Part shown: in pieces, positions 15,444 to 16,974 of the stretch
Numbering within the stretch: position 1 is the stretch's first letter
Layout of the letters: each line of letters starts with the position of its first letter
From: UBA4132 sp037133675
GTDB lineage: Bacteria > Pseudomonadota > Gammaproteobacteria > Methylococcales > Methylomonadaceae
NCBI GenBank assembly: GCA_037133675.1
Contig: JBAXNR010000092.1
Location: 1-16,974 of the forward strand
Length of the DNA: 16,974 bases
Direction of reading: 5' to 3'
Program-made: the position numbers and the translations under genes
The notes under the pieces: model-generated
Seen by the model: the letters and a program-made list of their open reading frames with translations, nothing else
Database searches by the model: none
What the model was told of the DNA's origin: nothing

Positions 15444-16974
15444 TTAAGTTGGTAGCCGTATCACGTCTTTCAACGGCTGAATCTCTGGATTATCGAAAGC
15501 AGGAGCTGGCAAGGGATAGAGCAGATTGATACGATGCCCCTGCGGATTTGCTGTCATTTTAGGCAGCGTTTTCAGGTAACGCACCACAATTTCACTGACA
15601 TCCAGCGGTTCGCCTTTTTCGTCCTTCACAACGTCAATAGAGCTGTCTGGTGTAGCGCAAGATCCGCAGTTGTTGATGGTCTTAGGATCATCTGCATACC
15701 AGTAGCCTGCAACGGAATACGGCACTGATACTGCATGTGGTGCAACGTATTTACCATCATCTTTTGGATCAATCGCTTTCCCGCCGATTTTGATGTTGGA
15801 GCCACTTGAGCCATAAGGCGCATACACATTCAAATCGAAAGTCACGTTGCTGTAGCCGAACATCCATCCGCCAGTCCAAAGACCTGGTTCAGTAGAGAAC
15901 GAACCACGAGTAGAGTTCTCTATTTGTTTTTTGATCTGATTGCCAAAAATTGGATAAACTTTGGCAATGTGCGCACCTATAGGCAAATAGTGGTAAATAT
16001 CCGACATGGTGATCGGACCAGGTACAACATGAGTGCCGTAACGGAAACCGCGAATGGTCGCAAAATCCGAACCCGCAGCCCAGCGCATCGCATCAACAAT
16101 CAGGTCGTGAGAGCTGCCCTCGATGACACCAGGATTATCTATTTTGCTATCGGTAAAATTTGAGCGATGCAAAGCCACGGCGGTATAGCCCACCACGGTA
16201 TCTACTGGGCGCAGCAAAGTGCTGGTGTTGCCGCCGATGGTGACCGTCTGACCAGGGATAAAAGTGCCGCTTACAAAAGGCGCACGAACCTCTGCAATCT
16301 TGCGTGCGACTACCGCATTTTCCTTGATCTTGTCTGTGATGATATGCGGCATCCATTTCCAGGTCAGTTTTCCATCTCCTGGAAGTTTATGACCTTTTTT
16401 AACCTTAAGGCGAATCTCACCCAGCATGGCGCCATCTTGACCTTCTTCCACTAGAACGGTGCCTGTTTTAAGTACTATAGGCTTAATGGTGCGTTCGTGC
16501 ATATCCGCATTCAGAATGAAGTCAACGCCAGGGTATCTTGAAGCAAGATCGATGGTTCTGGCTAATTCCAGTTCCGAGATCATCACAATTATGTCAACAT
16601 GCTCGATATTACGCAGCTCGTTAATGTAGTAAGGCATTTCGTTTTCACCATCGGTGTATACGAAACCCTTGGTGACAACTGGACCGACAGCGCGAATGGC
16701 TCTCGCTGTAGTCATGCCCAGAACGCCGACTTTTAGACCGTTGATTGTTTTCACGAGATATGGTGGTAATGGACGCTGACCTGCCAGCTTGGGATAGGGG
16801 GTGGTGGCATCGGTTGATGGAAAGTCGATATAGCCTGGAACACCAGTCGTCTTTTTGTCCACGCCAAGTGCTGGACGATCCGATTCGCTAGGTTTGTCAG
16901 AAACATTGCCAGGACAAAGAGGCACGGCTTTCTCATAAAAATGTCATTGACATCTGGCATAATATAGCAACTTT
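15444..16974 (-). CDS. SoxB-like metallophosphatase/5'-nucleotidase, N-terminus off the window and frameshifted
   Basis: C-terminal ~500 residues of a two-domain calcineurin-like metallophosphatase plus 5'-nucleotidase protein related to SoxB and UshA. From the GTG at 16925: NGLKVGVLGMTTARA (62-76) matches the family strand before the active site, MISELELAR (115-123) and NADMHE (139-144) stand where SHxG and GHTH are usual, and SSHDLIVDAMRWA to FRYGTHVVPGPITMSDIY (271-311) is the 5'-nucleotidase C-terminal domain. The tail has CGSC and a V-V-YLKTLP block also seen in SoxB-type proteins. GTG 16925 is unlikely to be the real start: TGA lies seven codons upstream, while another frame is open to the edge (SCYIMPDVNDIF). 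Restoring one T in the five-base run complementary to 16937-16941 joins them as VNDIF-YEKAVPLCPGN. The signal peptide and first metal ligands would lie beyond the edge. A true thiosulfohydrolase role is not shown. Confidence 0.7.

Noticed and set aside
16751..16960. A separate 69-residue gene at the right edge
   Set aside because: Only its first dozen residues make sense, as the upstream part of the frameshifted metallophosphatase; the rest overlaps that gene in the wrong frame.

Overview
The window looks like chromosome from a gammaproteobacterium, most likely a Methylomonas- or Methylobacter-type methanotroph. The inference rests on the first three genes: a C30 carotenoid set in the combination described from Methylomonas (diapophytoene desaturase CrtN, an aldehyde dehydrogenase, and the CrtP-like oxygenase CrtNb). 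No rRNA, tRNA or CRISPR array was seen, so the taxonomic call is moderate.

Region 1 (38-4629, minus strand) is the carotenoid operon, transcribed crtN > ald > crtNb with gaps of 2 and 0 bases. The products would desaturate 4,4'-diapophytoene, oxidise its terminal methyl groups, and convert the aldehydes to carboxylic acids. The C30 synthase is not in the window. Region 2 (4819-8817, plus strand) is a compact two-gene defence cassette resembling Hachiman: a HamA-like PD-(D/E)XK (DUF1837-type) nuclease and a 1040-residue HamB-like superfamily 2 helicase. hamB starts inside the end of hamA behind a strong Shine-Dalgarno sequence. A perfect 15-base palindrome lies between a candidate -10 box and the hamA start codon and could be an operator.

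Region 3 (8884-13127) holds a membrane methyltransferase of the isoprenylcysteine carboxyl methyltransferase type on the minus strand and, divergently, a plus-strand operon: an ABC ATPase, an FtsX-like permease with two FtsX units, and a small histidine-rich membrane hydroxylase. This reads as an envelope or lipid transport and modification module; its substrate cannot be told from sequence.

Region 4 (13128-15443) is insertion-sequence debris: the C-terminal part of an IS4-type transposase, cut where a 1.2-kb IS630-type element is inserted at a TA dinucleotide. The IS630 transposase is itself split by two single-base frameshifts. Region 5 (15444 to the right edge, minus strand) is a SoxB/5'-nucleotidase-like metallophosphatase that lacks its N-terminal part (off the window) and has a frameshift close to the edge. 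All three frameshifts on the right side are the same kind of lesion: one base missing from what is now a five-base A/T run.
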